A stretch of 64,000 nucleotides of DNA from Epichloe hybrida (Eukaryota > Ascomycota > Sordariomycetes > Hypocreales > Clavicipitaceae). The position numbers were made by a program, and so were the translations under genes. The stretch lies in contig JAFEKR010000008.1 in NCBI GenBank assembly GCA_019022495.1, positions 2,356,001 through 2,420,000 on the forward strand, written 5' to 3'. The notes under the pieces were generated by a model. That model was not told the DNA's origin, did not search any database, and worked only from the letters and a program-made list of their open reading frames with translations. Positions 33,129 to 44,137 of this stretch are shown piece by piece. Every line of letters starts with the position of its first letter. Position 1 is the first letter of the stretch.

Positions 33129-33766
33129 AATCCAAGACCAAGATTGTGATGGCGAATCTGGATGCCGGCTTAGCAGTTGTGTTGTTCGAGTATGTCGGGA
33201 TCCGACGGCCTTGGCCGAAAACTCGAGTAGAGGTTACGACTGTGAGGCTGCGGTTTTACTTGTTTGCCCGCTCTCGAATTAAGCGCTTGACCGCTTGATG
33301 AGCAAGACAAGTTGCCGGCAGGAGCGGGCCGTTGTCGGGGCTTGGACGGTGGGTGATGCGTGTCTGCATCTCAACCTTCAGCTCCAGCCATCAGCTTCGG
33401 CCATCGGCGAGAGAGGCTTTGGAGTGGAACATCAGAAGACGGAGCCGAGGGTGAACAGAGCGGGCAGTCAGTCCCCCCGCCTGTGTTACCTCCAGACCAG
33501 ACAACCCGACAACCAGAACAGGCAAGGCAAGGCAGGAGCGACCCGCTGAATGACCCACAGTTCATGAAGTCGCCCCCGCCGCCCCCGCCTAATCAATGGC
33601 CACACGCCGTTCCAGCCAATCATTTTTTTTGGTCGTGTGCATACATACATGTACCTTGACCACACCGACGGCTTGGCTCTTGCCTCATTCTCATCTCACC
33701 TTTTGATTCCATGGAACCTCGACTGAGTCTTTTCTCATCTACAGAATTTCCTCGGAGCCTGAAAAG
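33129..33766. other. Divergent promoter region between the MFS and M28 peptidase genes
   Basis: Normal GC content with short CAGACCAGACAACCCGACAA-like and GGCAAGGCAAGGCAGG repeats near 33490-33535, a GCCCCCGCC repeat near 33575-33590, and a T run near 33625. It probably holds both promoters. No gene is seen. Confidence 0.5.
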
Positions 33767-36357
33767 ATGGCCATCGAGTCGACGCCGTTGATCCAGACTG
33801 TCCGCGTTGCGCCGCCGCGGAGCAGGTACCGCCATCACACTTGCCGGCGCTTCTGTACTTTGGCGTGCACATGCGTTCTTGTCTTCGGCTTCGCGTCATT
33901 CCTTACGCATGTGTTTTTGAGTTGGCCGTATCAAAACCATCACGGCCATCATGGCCACTATGCGTCGTCTCATCGGATTAGCAAGCGCATGCCACATGAG
34001 CAGCTCAAGAACATTCTTCTTGAGACGCCAACTGCCGATCATGCTAGAGAATGGAGCCAGTACTATGCCTCAGGTCCTCACCTTGCAGGCAAAAACTTCT
34101 CCCAGGTACCATCATGATGGCAATTTCCATATTGGCATGTTGGCATATTGGCATATCCGGATCTGATCGGCTGACATTTTCTTTAGGCCGATTGGACCAG
34201 AGAGAAGTGGCAGAGCTGGGGAGTGGATGCAAGTATCGCTGAATATGATGTCTATATCAACTACCCGGTGGACCACAGCCTCTCTCTGTTGAAAAAGTCG
34301 GACAAGGGCGATTCGTGGACCTCGGCATTCAATGCCTCCCTGACCGAGGCCATCGTGGAGGAGGATCCTACCACCTCTCTCAAAGACCGGGTTCCAACAT
34401 TCCATGGATACTCCGCCAGTGGCAATGTCACGGGGCAATTCGTCTATGTCAACTACGGTACTTATCAGGATTACCAGGATCTAGCAGATGCTGGCATCGA
34501 TCTCAAGGGCAAGATTGCCATTGCGAAATATGGCGGCATCTTCAGAGGCCTCAAGATCAAGCGCGCTGAGGAACTGGGCATGATTGGTGCTTTGATTTAT
34601 AGTGACCCTGGTGATGATGGGGACAAGACAGAGGCCAATGGGTATAAACAGTACCCTGAGGGTCCTGCCCGTCACGAGAGCAGTGTTCAGCGTGGAAGCG
34701 TTCAGTTCCTCAGCACTCGTCCTGGTGATCCGTAAGCCCGCTCTGCCTTACCAATATCCATGATTGGGTGTACTGCTGAAGGACTAACACTTTGCAGCAC
34801 AACCCCGGGTTACCCTTCCAAACCTGGGGTCCCGCGTGCACCAGCTCATGACTCCACTCCATCTATTCCCTCTCTTCCTATTTCTTACGCTGATGCCATT
34901 CCCATTCTCAAAGCTCTAAACGGGCATGGTCCCAAAGCATCTGGCTTCAATAGTTTCTGGAAGAATAATCTAGGTCTCGGATACAAGGGCGTCGATTACA
35001 ACATTGGACCTTCGCCCGAGAACGTGGTCCTGAAACTATGTAGCCAGCAGGAATATGTCACCACTCCCCAGTGGGATGTCATTGGCATTGTCAATGGAAC
35101 AGTACCCGACGAAGTCATTGTTGTCGGCAACCATCGAGATGCATGGATCGCAGGCGGCGCTGCTGACCCCAACAGCGGTTCTGCCGTGCTGAACGAAGTC
35201 GTTCGAAGCGTGGGGAAGGCTGTAGATGCCGGATGGAAGCCCCTCCGCACGATCGTGTTCGGTAGCTGGGACGGTGAGGAGTACGGTCTCATTGGAAGCA
35301 CAGAATGGGTGGAGGAGTACCTGCCATGGCTCTCTGGCTCAAATGTCGCCTACATCAATGTCGACGTCGGCGCAGCAGGACCCAGCTTCATCGCGTCGGC
35401 TGCTCCTCTTTTGAATCAGATCTTACGAGACGCAACTCACATGGTTCCCTCCCCGAACCAGACCGTCACTGGACAGACCGTCGGAGATGTATGGGATGGC
35501 AAAATTAGCACCATGGGAAGCGGTAGTGACTTTACGGCATTCCAGGACCATGCGGGTGTTCCTTGTATCGACATGGGCTTCAAAGGAGCTGCTAATGGCC
35601 CAGTATATCACTATCACAGCAACTATGACAGCTCCCACTGGATGGATAAGTTTGGAGACCCCGGCTTCAGGTATCATTTGGCCTTGGCACGTGTCCTCGG
35701 CATGATCGTCGCCGAACTTGCCAACACAATTGTCATACCATTTGGTGCAACTGAATACGCCGACGCTCTCGGAAGTTATCTCGACAAGGTAGAGGCGAAG
35801 CTGAAGCCGGATGCGGAGCCAACCAATAATAAGCAAGCCGTTTTTGCTACGCGCGGCGCACTTCGTGCAAAGGATGCCAAGGGCAGCGCTGACGCGTTTG
35901 AGGAGAGTCTCAAGAAGATTCGACGCCCCCTTGGCGATCTCCGTGCAAAGTCGGTTCACCTAGATGACCGCGCTGCATGGGCCAACCGCAAGTTGGAGGA
36001 AGGGCTGCCCTGGTGGAACATTGTTGGCAAGATCAAGCTGTGGGCAACCATTGTCAAGGTCAACATGCAGTACAAGTTTTTCGAACGCCACTTCTTGTTC
36101 GAGGGTGGTCTGGACAACCGCAGTTGGTTCAAGCACGTTGTCTTTGCGCCGGGCCTGTGGACAGGTTACGCCGGAGGTAAGCAGCACACATGCCCAACGA
36201 GCAAATTCATCACGTCCAACTTTGTGCTGACCCGTCGTTTGCAGCCGTTTACCCTGGCTTGATGGAGAGCATCGACGCCAAAGATTACTCTGGTGGTTTG
36301 AAATGGGCCGACATCATTGACAGATGTGTCGTCAAGGCCGCCAAGAGCCTCGATTAG
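33767..36357 (+). CDS. M28 family glutamate carboxypeptidase-like membrane protein, 791 aa, four exons
   Basis: Exons are 33767-34105, 34187-34731, 34798-36176 and 36245-36357, joining to 792 codons including TAG. An N-terminal cytosolic stub of about 30 residues precedes one membrane helix (LACTCVLVFGFASFLTHVF), so it is a type II membrane protein. A PA-like domain follows (GKIAIAKYGGIFRGLKIKRA). The M28 catalytic domain shows the co-catalytic zinc ligands: NHRDAW at about residue 405, DGEEYG at about 454, INVDV at about 481 and YHYHSNYDS at about 565. A C-terminal transferrin-receptor-like dimerisation region follows (about 650-791). This is the glutamate carboxypeptidase II architecture; in fungi such proteins are probably vacuolar or secretory-pathway peptidases. 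Length matches the family (about 750-800). Confidence 0.95.
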
Positions 36358-36951
36358 ACGATTTGCCGTGTTGCGTATTCCTGCATCTCGAGGCACACAG
36401 TGTAGAGGAGAACGAATTGGGTAGAATAGCGGGCACTTGTTCCGAAATGCAAGTAATCTACGTGACTTTTTCCCCCATCTACATGCACAGCACACTTGTG
36501 TATGCAAATCCTGTGGCGCCCGACAACAAAATCAGCAGCACCCAAGGCACCTCGAGCGTATGCGCCGGGACGTACTGACATGTACCGAGGAGTGATGGGC
36601 TGCCGATGAGCAGGGCAGAGAGAGGCAGTTCAAGTAGTCTCGTGGCGTGGCTATTGTGGCCGGCGTCAATGATTGGCAGTGAGGTGGGATTTCGTAGTGA
36701 CAACGCATGTACACCATTGCCTCGATTACGTTCAGTTTCTGTATAATTTTTTTTTTTTAAAAAAAAAAAGGTTGAATTGGGGTATTTTTTGTTTTCACAC
36801 TCCGACAGGGGAGATATGGATCAACGTATGCGACGTGTTGAGGAGAACAGGACACTTTCTCGCAAACGACGTGGTTGAATCGGGTTCCTGTGTTCATGTC
36901 TATCTATCAGGTTTCAACTTATATCGTACAAATGTCGCTTCCCCCGCCAAG
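36358..36951. other. Convergent 3' region
   Basis: Between the M28 peptidase stop and the Mcr1 stop, so this holds two 3' UTRs. An adjacent run of about 14 T and 11 A at 36748-36770 forms a near-perfect T/A palindrome that could serve as a bidirectional polyadenylation or termination signal; that role is inferred. No gene is seen. Confidence 0.5.
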
Positions 36952-38153
36952 TTAGAATTTGTACACCTGCTCCTTGGTGTAGCCCAGATCCTTCAGGGAG
37001 CCAGACAGCTCGCCTTGGTCCTTGGGGCTGACCTTGGGGCCGGAGATGGCCTTCATCAGACCAGGGGGTCCGCAGATGAACACCTTGATATTCTCCTCCT
37101 TGGGCTCGGGGAGCACAGTCTTGAGCAGGTCCTTGCTGATGAAGCCACTGCCGCCAGACCAGCCCTTGGGGGCCTTGTCAAGGACGTAGAAGGCGCGGAA
37201 CCGCTGGGGGTATGTGTTCTCTAGATCGGCGAGTTCGCGGCGCAGAAGAATGTCCTCCTCGCTGACATTGCCGAACACAAGCGTGACCTTTGTCTTGTCG
37301 TTGGGGTTGTTGAAAATGGCTCGGCAAAGCTGGTACATGGGGGTGATGCCCGTACCACCTGCGACGAGGGCAATGTGGTCATGCTTGTTCTCAGTCCAAG
37401 GGTACTTGGGGAGAGGGCCCTTGAAATCGAGTCGCTGCCCGGGGACCAAGTCGTGGATGTGGGTGCTCATAGGGCCGCCCGGGTACTTCTTCACCAAGAG
37501 ATCGATGAAGCCCTTCTCGCCTGCGCCGCATGCTAGTCAGTGCACGGCAATGTCGAAAGAAACAAGAAGGAGTTTGCACTCGGTAGAAACGGCGAGAATT
37601 CCACGGCAAGAAACATACTTTCGTCACTAATGGGGGTATAAGGTCGAAGAACGGCCTTCTCATCCTCGGGGCCCTTGTACTTGGTCAAGATGGCACTGGC
37701 AACGTGGAGCCCAGATACCATGTCGGACTCGGGAAGCTCGAAACGAAGGCGCTTGGTGTTGTGGTTGACGTTTTCAATGTCGGCCAGCTTGAGGGAGACG
37801 AAGCCCTGGTCACCGCCAGTAAAGGCAGGCTTTGCAGGAACGACTTCCTTGACTTTGGCGGCGACCGAGGGGCTGCCGCTGAAGTAGTAGTAGCCTGCGC
37901 CAGCGACAACTGCACCGCCAGCGGCAAAGAGAAGGGCATTGGAACCGCCCTGGGATCCAGATTCGGTGGCGTATCGCCGTGCTTGCTGTTACCGAGTCAG
38001 AAAAACAGGAAAACAAACGGCTCATCTTGATGCAACAGCTGCGCGGCTTTCACGGCCACTGTTCGCACGAGCAAAGTCCCAGGGTGAGAGGATTTTGGAG
38101 AAACGTACAGCCTTGAGTGGCCGGGCCGCACGAAAAGCAGATCTGGCGAACAT
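36952..38153 (-). CDS. MCR1: Mitochondrial NADH-cytochrome b5 reductase (Mcr1), 326 aa, three exons
   Basis: Exons are 38109-38153, 37619-37985 and 36952-37520, joining to 327 codons including TAA. The 15-codon first exon plus the start of exon 2 encode a basic mitochondrial presequence ([15 protein letters not shown], then RRYATES), followed by a membrane helix ([19 protein letters not shown]), as in yeast Mcr1. The FAD domain carries LRPYTPIS; the NADH domain carries [12 protein letters not shown] and [14 protein letters not shown]. The enzyme passes electrons from NADH to cytochrome b5 or ergosterol-pathway and ascorbyl-radical acceptors. The length matches the family. The C-terminus ends QVYKF, as usual. 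Confidence 0.96.
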
Positions 38154-39142
38154 GACGGGAATGACTTTCCGTGTGGAAAGCTCAATCGATGGCAGTCGAA
38201 AGAGAAGAAGAAGACGAAGAAGACGAAGAAGCAGACGAAGAAGAGACAGAAAAAGAATTGTTATTCTGGGGGCGCAAAAGAGGGACACCAGCTCGGTAAC
38301 TACATGTACTGCGTGCAGCTGGGAGTCGGGACAATCGGGGATATGACGCCAACCACGTGACGCAATGACCCGCCATGACCCGCCATGACCCCCGTCCGCG
38401 GTTGCCATTTGTTTGATGCCATCCAGCTCACAATTACGGATCCATATAATGGCTAATGATGAATCAGACTTTGCTGATGCACCAATGCTACATACACGCG
38501 GCTGCCATGAGACCAGCTACAACACTACGAGTCTTTCCTCCAACAAGATGCAGCCTTTCGCTGTAAATCCGCCTGGATCCCCATCTCGTCCACATTGGGT
38601 AAACACTCATGCGAGAACTCTCAAAATATGCTTAGTATGCAATAAAGAGGTGAAATCATATTTCATCAACTTGGAATGTTCGGAAGCACCGTTGCGATTG
38701 CTGGCATCTGCATATATCACCAATGCGTATCCCGCTATATAGAGCAGGGCCTTTCGATGACCTTTTCCGACAGGCCCCCCTTGGCTCTCCAATAATGTCG
38801 GCTTCTGGCCCCTCACTCCGTTCGCAACGAAATTCTTCCCTTGTCCGTCCTTGATGGGACAGCAAGCCTTCCAGCTACATCTGATACCGATTTCTCGACC
38901 GGTATATATCAGATGGCGTCGAGTTGCGTGACTCAGGTAGGGTAGAGATAACGCCCAGGTGCGTGGATCTGACGTCTGTTGTCCCTTCCCTCGCCAGAAT
39001 TGTCGCGTTGACCGTGATATTTCTGGTCAACAGGTGTCTGTTACCACACCAGTAGCTGATGTCATGACTTGATCTGGATTCCAGAACTGCGAGTGTCGAA
39101 TTTATCTACTCAATTAGCAGTGCTCGTGTTTCGTCACATGGT
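38154..39142. other. Intergenic: Mcr1 promoter and 3' flank of the SH3 gene
   Basis: A purine-rich GAAGAAGAC-type tract at about 38197-38255 is the probable Mcr1 5' UTR. CATGACCCGC is repeated near 38365-38395. A plus-strand frame near 38416-38742 has no recognisable features, so I leave it uncalled. Nothing else is recognised. Confidence 0.45.
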
Positions 39143-40645
39143 TCACCGCGTAGCAGCTTCCTGGGTGCTTGCCGTGTTCCTGTGTTCTTGAACGGGTGCA
39201 TGTTCTGTCACGCCTTCGTTGGTCGAGCCTTGGCTTCCCCTTCGAGGCATCCCCGGTTCACCATGTTGGGCAACCGTTGGTGTATTCGTCTGGCTTCCGC
39301 CGCGCTGTCCGTGGTAGTGAACAACTTGGGGAGGAGTTTGGCCAGCCTGGATTCCTAGTTGCTCCGTGGGATAGGGATTCAAGTCTTTGCTCGACGTTGA
39401 AAAGACCGACACCACGGGCTGGTGATAACCATTCGCCAATGCGATGCATGACTGCCGCTCCTTGCCAATGTGTTCGACTTGTGGGGGCGTGTCGGCTTCC
39501 TTTGGCGAAATGCATCCTTCGCCAATATTGCCCGTCAAGCTGTTCATGCCGCCTTCGATATCACGTAGCAATCGAACATATTCTTCTGGTACAAGCCCAC
39601 TCTCTTGAGTTTTGGGGTCTTCAGCAACCAGCCACCCCTGCCCATGTCGATACGAAACCCAAATAATCTGTCCCTCTACTAACGGCAGCTCGTTTTCATT
39701 CTCGCGCTCAAAGTCAAACAGAGCCACCGCCTTTCCGTGAAATTCTTCATCGGGTGAAGTAATGGTGAATTGGTAGTCCCGTGAATAGCGAGATTCGTCA
39801 GCGTCTTGAAATCCAGAAGACGAAAGTGGGCTGGATCCATCGTCCCCGTACCGGTCGTGTTGCGTTTGAGAATGGTGGTAACCTCGACTACGGCGTGCCT
39901 GGTCTGGAGAATACGTCACATACTCGCCACCGGGACCGTTGGCTTCTCCTCCTTCGGCGACATGGTATCTCTCGCTCCCGTCGGCGCCGGCTCCGGTATA
40001 GTTTCTCTTTTCGCCATCATAGTTGGACAAGCTCATCATCTGATCCTCGCGGCCAGCTCTAATTCTCCCCTGGCGTTGGGCCAACGTTGAGGAAGTGGAC
40101 TTGTGTTTGCGGTGACGTGTAGCCACCACAGGACTTTGCAAATCTTCGTCTTCGCTGTAAGGCGGGCCGTCTCCCATCTGAATGGGAGGTATCTCATGGC
40201 TACGGCTGAACCCGTCAGACGTCCATGAATCCCACGGCATGCGCTGTTCCCATGAGGCAGGTGGATCAGATAATCTGCGATTTTCACTCGCGGGTGTTGT
40301 GAGACCAGACGGAGGGCCCGACGGTTCGGGCGGCGGGCCGTAGTGCATCGGATGGGTGCAAGGATAGGCGAAATCTCTCACAAGTGCATATGAGAGACTT
40401 GATGAAGACATGGGAAACATGTGGGAGCCCGGTCGTGACCTCGAGGGGACGGATCCAACAGAGTATTGTGAGAGCCTGCTCTTGGAAGCGTGAGACATTG
40501 GACGGGGCAGGTTGCTTTGGCGTGAGGGCGTCGAAGTCGTCAATGGCGGCAAGGCAGGATGGTTTGGATTCTGTGGAGGGGAAGAGCCCTGTGGCGGCGA
40601 CGCCGCAGTCGACGAAGCATCCGTCATAGTAGCGGTTGCTGTCAT
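39143..40645 (-). CDS. SH3-domain adaptor, Nbp2-like, 500 aa
   Basis: Single frame from ATG 40645 to stop at 39143. The N-terminal 280 residues are Pro/Ser-rich and disordered, with RDFAYPCTHPMHYGPPPEPSG. One SH3 domain lies at about residues 310-370: GKAVALFDFERENENELPL, then EGQIIWVSYRHGQGWLVAED, then SGLVPEEYVRLL, with the ALYDF-like, GW and P-x-x-Y positions present. The C-terminal 130 residues are disordered. This layout fits fungal Nbp2-type proteins, which in yeast bring the phosphatase Ptc1 to MAP kinase kinases such as Pbs2 and bind Nap1. The family assignment is from the SH3 sequence and layout and is moderately secure. The 5' region upstream is long and pyrimidine-rich on the coding strand. 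Confidence 0.88.
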   Translation of the reverse strand: MTATATMTDASSTAASPPQGSSPPQNPNHPALPPLTTSTPSRQSNLPRPMSHASKSRLSQYSVGSVPSRSRPGSHMFPMSSSSLSYALVRDFAYPCTHPMHYGPPPEPSGPPSGLTTPASENRRLSDPPASWEQRMPWDSWTSDGFSRSHEIPPIQMGDGPPYSEDEDLQSPVVATRHRKHKSTSSTLAQRQGRIRAGREDQMMSLSNYDGEKRNYTGAGADGSERYHVAEGGEANGPGGEYVTYSPDQARRSRGYHHSQTQHDRYGDDGSSPLSSSGFQDADESRYSRDYQFTITSPDEEFHGKAVALFDFERENENELPLVEGQIIWVSYRHGQGWLVAEDPKTQESGLVPEEYVRLLRDIEGGMNSLTGNIGEGCISPKEADTPPQVEHIGKERQSCIALANGYHQPVVSVFSTSSKDLNPYPTEQLGIQAGQTPPQVVHYHGQRGGSQTNTPTVAQHGEPGMPRRGSQGSTNEGVTEHAPVQEHRNTASTQEAATR

Positions 40646-41521
40646 TCCTCGAGAAGTGTTCAGACGGTCGGATCAAAATTCGGTTGAACAGTGGCAAGCC
40701 CCCAAAGAGCAAGGCGCCCGCCCCAGTCAGCTGAAGAGGCTTGGGCAGTGTCGAGGTGTCGATTCCGTCTTGTAGTTATAGTGGCATGGATCGCAACCAG
40801 CGCAACCCTTTTGACCGTTTTGAGACCCCGCAGGCGGGGCCTGAGCAGCGTAGTCGGATGTTTTGAAGACTTGAGCCCTATTCAAGTGACTGATTAAATT
40901 GAATAAGCCTTGCGGGAAATTTTCTGGTGGTGAGGAGAGAGGGTGAGGGTGAGGGAGAGGGTGAGGGAGAAGGTGAGACGGAAAGATGAAGGGTGAGAGA
41001 GAGAGGACGGGGGAGAATAAAATATTTATAAAAATAGAGTCTGGTAGAAGAGAAAGCTTCCCCGTGGCCGGATACTCGTGGCCTGCAGAGAGCAGTGGGG
41101 AAGAGAAATGCAACCTGTGATGGACGCTGGCTAGGCTAGCAACAGCAGGTTGGAGGTTGAACCGACAGCAACAGCGCGGTGAGGCGCAGAGCAAAGTATC
41201 GATCGAGAACGAAAGCGCACAAGTGATGCAGGCAGCGCGAGGCACAATCAGAGATGAAGACGCCTGGTCGGGAAAAGGGTCGCAGAGAGGAACATTCGGA
41301 CGTTGGAGGAGCGGAGGTGGTGTAGTTAGTTGTGCAACGACTTGGGCTGGTGCCGTGTGGACGAAAAAGTAAAGAAAGACTGGTAATTATAGCGAGCGGC
41401 CCACCCAGAGTGGTCCCTGGTCGCCTTGGTCCTTGTTCTAACTTAAAGTTCGTTGGTCCCTCCTTGGCACAGAGTCAGTCCAAACCAGCTGCGCTATGTT
41501 GTACGGCTATGTACATGTACA

Positions 41522-41549
41522 GTGCAAGGTGCAAGGTGCAAGGTGCAAG
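41522..41549. repeat. 7-bp tandem repeat, four copies of GTGCAAG
   Basis: Four consecutive perfect heptamers in intergenic DNA, followed by a G-rich stretch. Confidence 0.9.
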
Positions 41550-41611
41550 GGGCGAGGGGGGCTGCAGTGGGTGGGTGAGTGCCACTGAGCGGTACACCCA
41601 CTGTACGTACT

Positions 41612-41623
41612 TACGGATCCGTA
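41612..41623. repeat. Palindrome TACGGATCCGTA, copy 1 of 3
   Basis: A perfect 12-bp palindrome; identical copies lie at 41917-41928 and 42356-42367. Confidence 0.9.
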
Positions 41624-41916
41624 CACTGGTGAGTGGTCTGGTCGCTGCTCAAGTCAATGCTTTCTTCTCTCACTGCACCTGGTGTCCTACTACTAGTTGT
41701 CCTGCTAGTGTCCTTATTACGGACCAGTGTCCCAGTCCGTAGCAGCAACGGGTCCTAGTGAAATTGACCACGACAGCGGTGCTCACTGCTGAGGATCAGC
41801 GAGGCCCAGAACGGCGACAAGTCCTGGATGCCTGTCTGCGGTTTTCTTTCCCTGCCCAGGCCGCCTGGGACTTGCCTACCTTTGACAAAGTTGATGGTGA
41901 AATTGCAGGTACGGCC

Positions 41917-41928
41917 TACGGATCCGTA
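41917..41928. repeat. Palindrome TACGGATCCGTA, copy 2 of 3
   Basis: Same 12-mer, 305 bp after copy 1, and followed by TG as in copy 3. Confidence 0.9.
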
Positions 41929-42355
41929 TGTATCGATGTATTGTATCGATGACTGATGACTGTGCAGTAGAAGCGCTGGGACAAGCGACATCAGGCAACG
42001 GGGTCTCTCTGTCTTGTCGCTTCTTCAGACGTCAAGTCAGCTTGCACGAGTTTTCCGTCTGCCCGTCCCTCCAACATGGCCCGTGACCAGGTTCATCTCA
42101 TGATTAAGAATTAGGTTCCAAGTGCTGACCGCCATGGGTGCCATGGTGCATGTTGATGAATCGCGCTGGCGAAATCTGAGAATCGAACTCTCGGAATAAA
42201 AACAGTCGCCTGTTCTATTTTTGGACTCTTGGGTCATACATCGGGGCACTTGCTGCTGATTGGACGATCCAAGTCCGCGTTGTGTTTCAGGATATGCACA
42301 TGGCTGCCCGCCAATCGCGTCTCTCCCCACTCATTCGCCAATCGCTGCTCTGTCC

Positions 42356-42367
42356 TACGGATCCGTA
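42356..42367. repeat. Palindrome TACGGATCCGTA, copy 3 of 3
   Basis: Same 12-mer, 439 bp after copy 2. Copies 2 and 3 also share the flanks CC before and TGTA after. Confidence 0.9.
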
Positions 42368-43271
42368 TGTACATATGTAAATGCATATGTACATGTACAT
42401 ACAGTCTAACCCCTGTGTGATTTTACACGAGGTATGACTAGGGATAGCAGGCCAATGATAGATCTTTCCGTGGGCTAAAAACCACCTTAAATTACATACA
42501 TATGTATATTTTACTGTGTAAAGCCACTCAGTATCTCTTATTAGCGTAAATACCCCTATAGTATCACTAACAGCTCTACTAACTATAGCCACCAAGAGCT
42601 GATAGTGGCTATCCCATGTGGGGCTTGTAGTATCCAGGGGGTAGACTGTACATGTTGTTGTACGCAAGTCTGCCTGTCCAGTGCCCTCCGGCGTTTAGCC
42701 GATTCGCTTGCAAAACCCTCCCTCCTCGCACAGTCAGTCACACGTACGCGGCTCAACTCGAGCTCTAATTTGCTAGAACAAGAAAACCCGTCTTTGTTCA
42801 TCATCCATTCGACCAACGACCTGCGATCAAGGCAAGAGCTGGAGCAGATGATGCCTTTGCAGCTCTCGCTAGGCCAACGAGACGCTCTCCGGCGACGTGT
42901 TGAAAGTGATCTTACTTGAATCTGCTCGGCTAGGGACGGGGGTTGGCGGCGAAACGACTTGGTGAGTCTTTTTTGTTTCTTTTTTTTTTTTCTTCGTTTG
43001 AACCCCCCCTTCCCCAACTATTTGATATGATGATCCTCAAAATTATTGGAGCTGTCTGAACCACGATGTTGAAGACACTATATACGCAACTTAAGATCTG
43101 ATCTTGTCGAAGCTTCTTTTTATTTACTGGCAAAGATGCCTTCACTTCGTGCCCAAGGTCCATGACTAACCTTTGGGACGTAGACAGTCCGGTCTGACCG
43201 TCAGAGAATGCGATCGTCATATATTTGAAGAAGAATCTCTACTTTCGTCCTATCTTCTGCGCCGGGAAGAC

Positions 43272-44137
43272 ATGAAATCATCGGCGATGGATGTCATAAA
43301 CGGAGCATCAGACGCGCCAACGCAAGAAGGCTCCAGCAGTGGCTCTGCAGGGTACAAATTGAAATTCTGTACCGTGTGCGCAAGTAATCAGAACCGGTAG
43401 GCACCACTCTGAACACTTGTTCTAATTTATGGGGACAACTCTTTTTATTCCTACGGCCAGCTAACACAGGCTGTAATAGTTCCATGGAAGCTCATCTACG
43501 ATTGTCTCAGGCCAACTATCCCGTCATTTCCTTTGGCACTGGTTCACTTGTCCGATTACCCGGCCCGACTATCACACAGCCAAATGTCTATCAGTTCAAC
43601 AAAACTTCTTACGATAACATGTTCAAGGAACTCGAATCCAAAGACGGGCGTCTATATCGGGCAAACGGCATCCTCAACATGCTCGACAGAAACCGGGGGG
43701 TGAAATGGGGACCAGAGCGATGGCAAGACTGGGCGGTTGGCGTTCCCAGGCTGCAACATGCGACAGACAAGGGAAGCGAAGGCACCGAAGGTGGCGTTGT
43801 AGATGTCGTCTTTACGTGCGAGGAGCGCTGCTGGGATGCAGTCGTTGATGATCTGCTCAGTAGGGGATCGCCGATGAACCGACCTGTCCACGTGATAAAC
43901 GTGGATATCAAGGACAATCATGAGGAGGCCCATATTGGCGGTCAAGGAATTCTGGACCTTGCCAATGCCCTCAATTCGGCCGCTGCCGAGGAGCGAGATG
44001 CCGTCGGAGCTGCTGCATTTGACAGCGGTAGTGCAGCCAGTCGGGCGAGCTTTGACGAAAGAGTGCCCGACATTATTGGCGCTTGGCAGGAGCGGTGGCC
44101 AAAACTACCCTCTACCTGGACACTGTCGTGGTTTTGA
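43272..44137 (+). CDS. SSU72: RNA polymerase II CTD phosphatase Ssu72, 260 aa, two exons
   Basis: Exons are 43272-43396 and 43480-44137, joining to 261 codons including TGA. The catalytic P-loop is split by the intron: [12 protein letters not shown] in exon 1 and [13 protein letters not shown] in exon 2. The catalytic cysteine is residue 36 (C-x5-R). Other family landmarks are [16 protein letters not shown], and [17 protein letters not shown], which carries the general-acid aspartate. Ssu72 removes phosphate from Ser5 and Ser7 of the Pol II C-terminal domain and works in the cleavage and polyadenylation factor. At 260 residues it is longer than the yeast protein (206), mainly through an N-terminal extension and an Ala/Ser-rich insert at about 195-225, common in filamentous fungi. 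Confidence 0.96.

Larger units (their letters stand above)
40646..43271. other. 2.6-kb intergenic region with several small repeats
   Basis: It contains a purine-rich GGTGAGGGTGAGGGAGA tract (about 40930-41000), a GTGCAAG 7-mer repeated four times (41522-41549), three copies of the palindrome TACGGATCCGTA, nested TGTACATATGTAC palindromes near 42366-42402, and a short AT-rich patch at about 42470-42600 that may be a RIP-altered fragment. It should hold the promoters of the two divergent flanking genes. No gene is supported. Confidence 0.5.

Noticed and set aside
38416..38742. Plus-strand frame with several cysteines near the Mcr1 promoter
   Set aside because: Cysteine spacing fits no known finger, there is no splice or promoter evidence, and codon use is poor.
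42160..42220. tRNA-like GAATCGAACTCTCGG segment
   Set aside because: Read on the minus strand, the T-arm stem does not pair over five bases and there is no acceptor stem or A box at the right distance.
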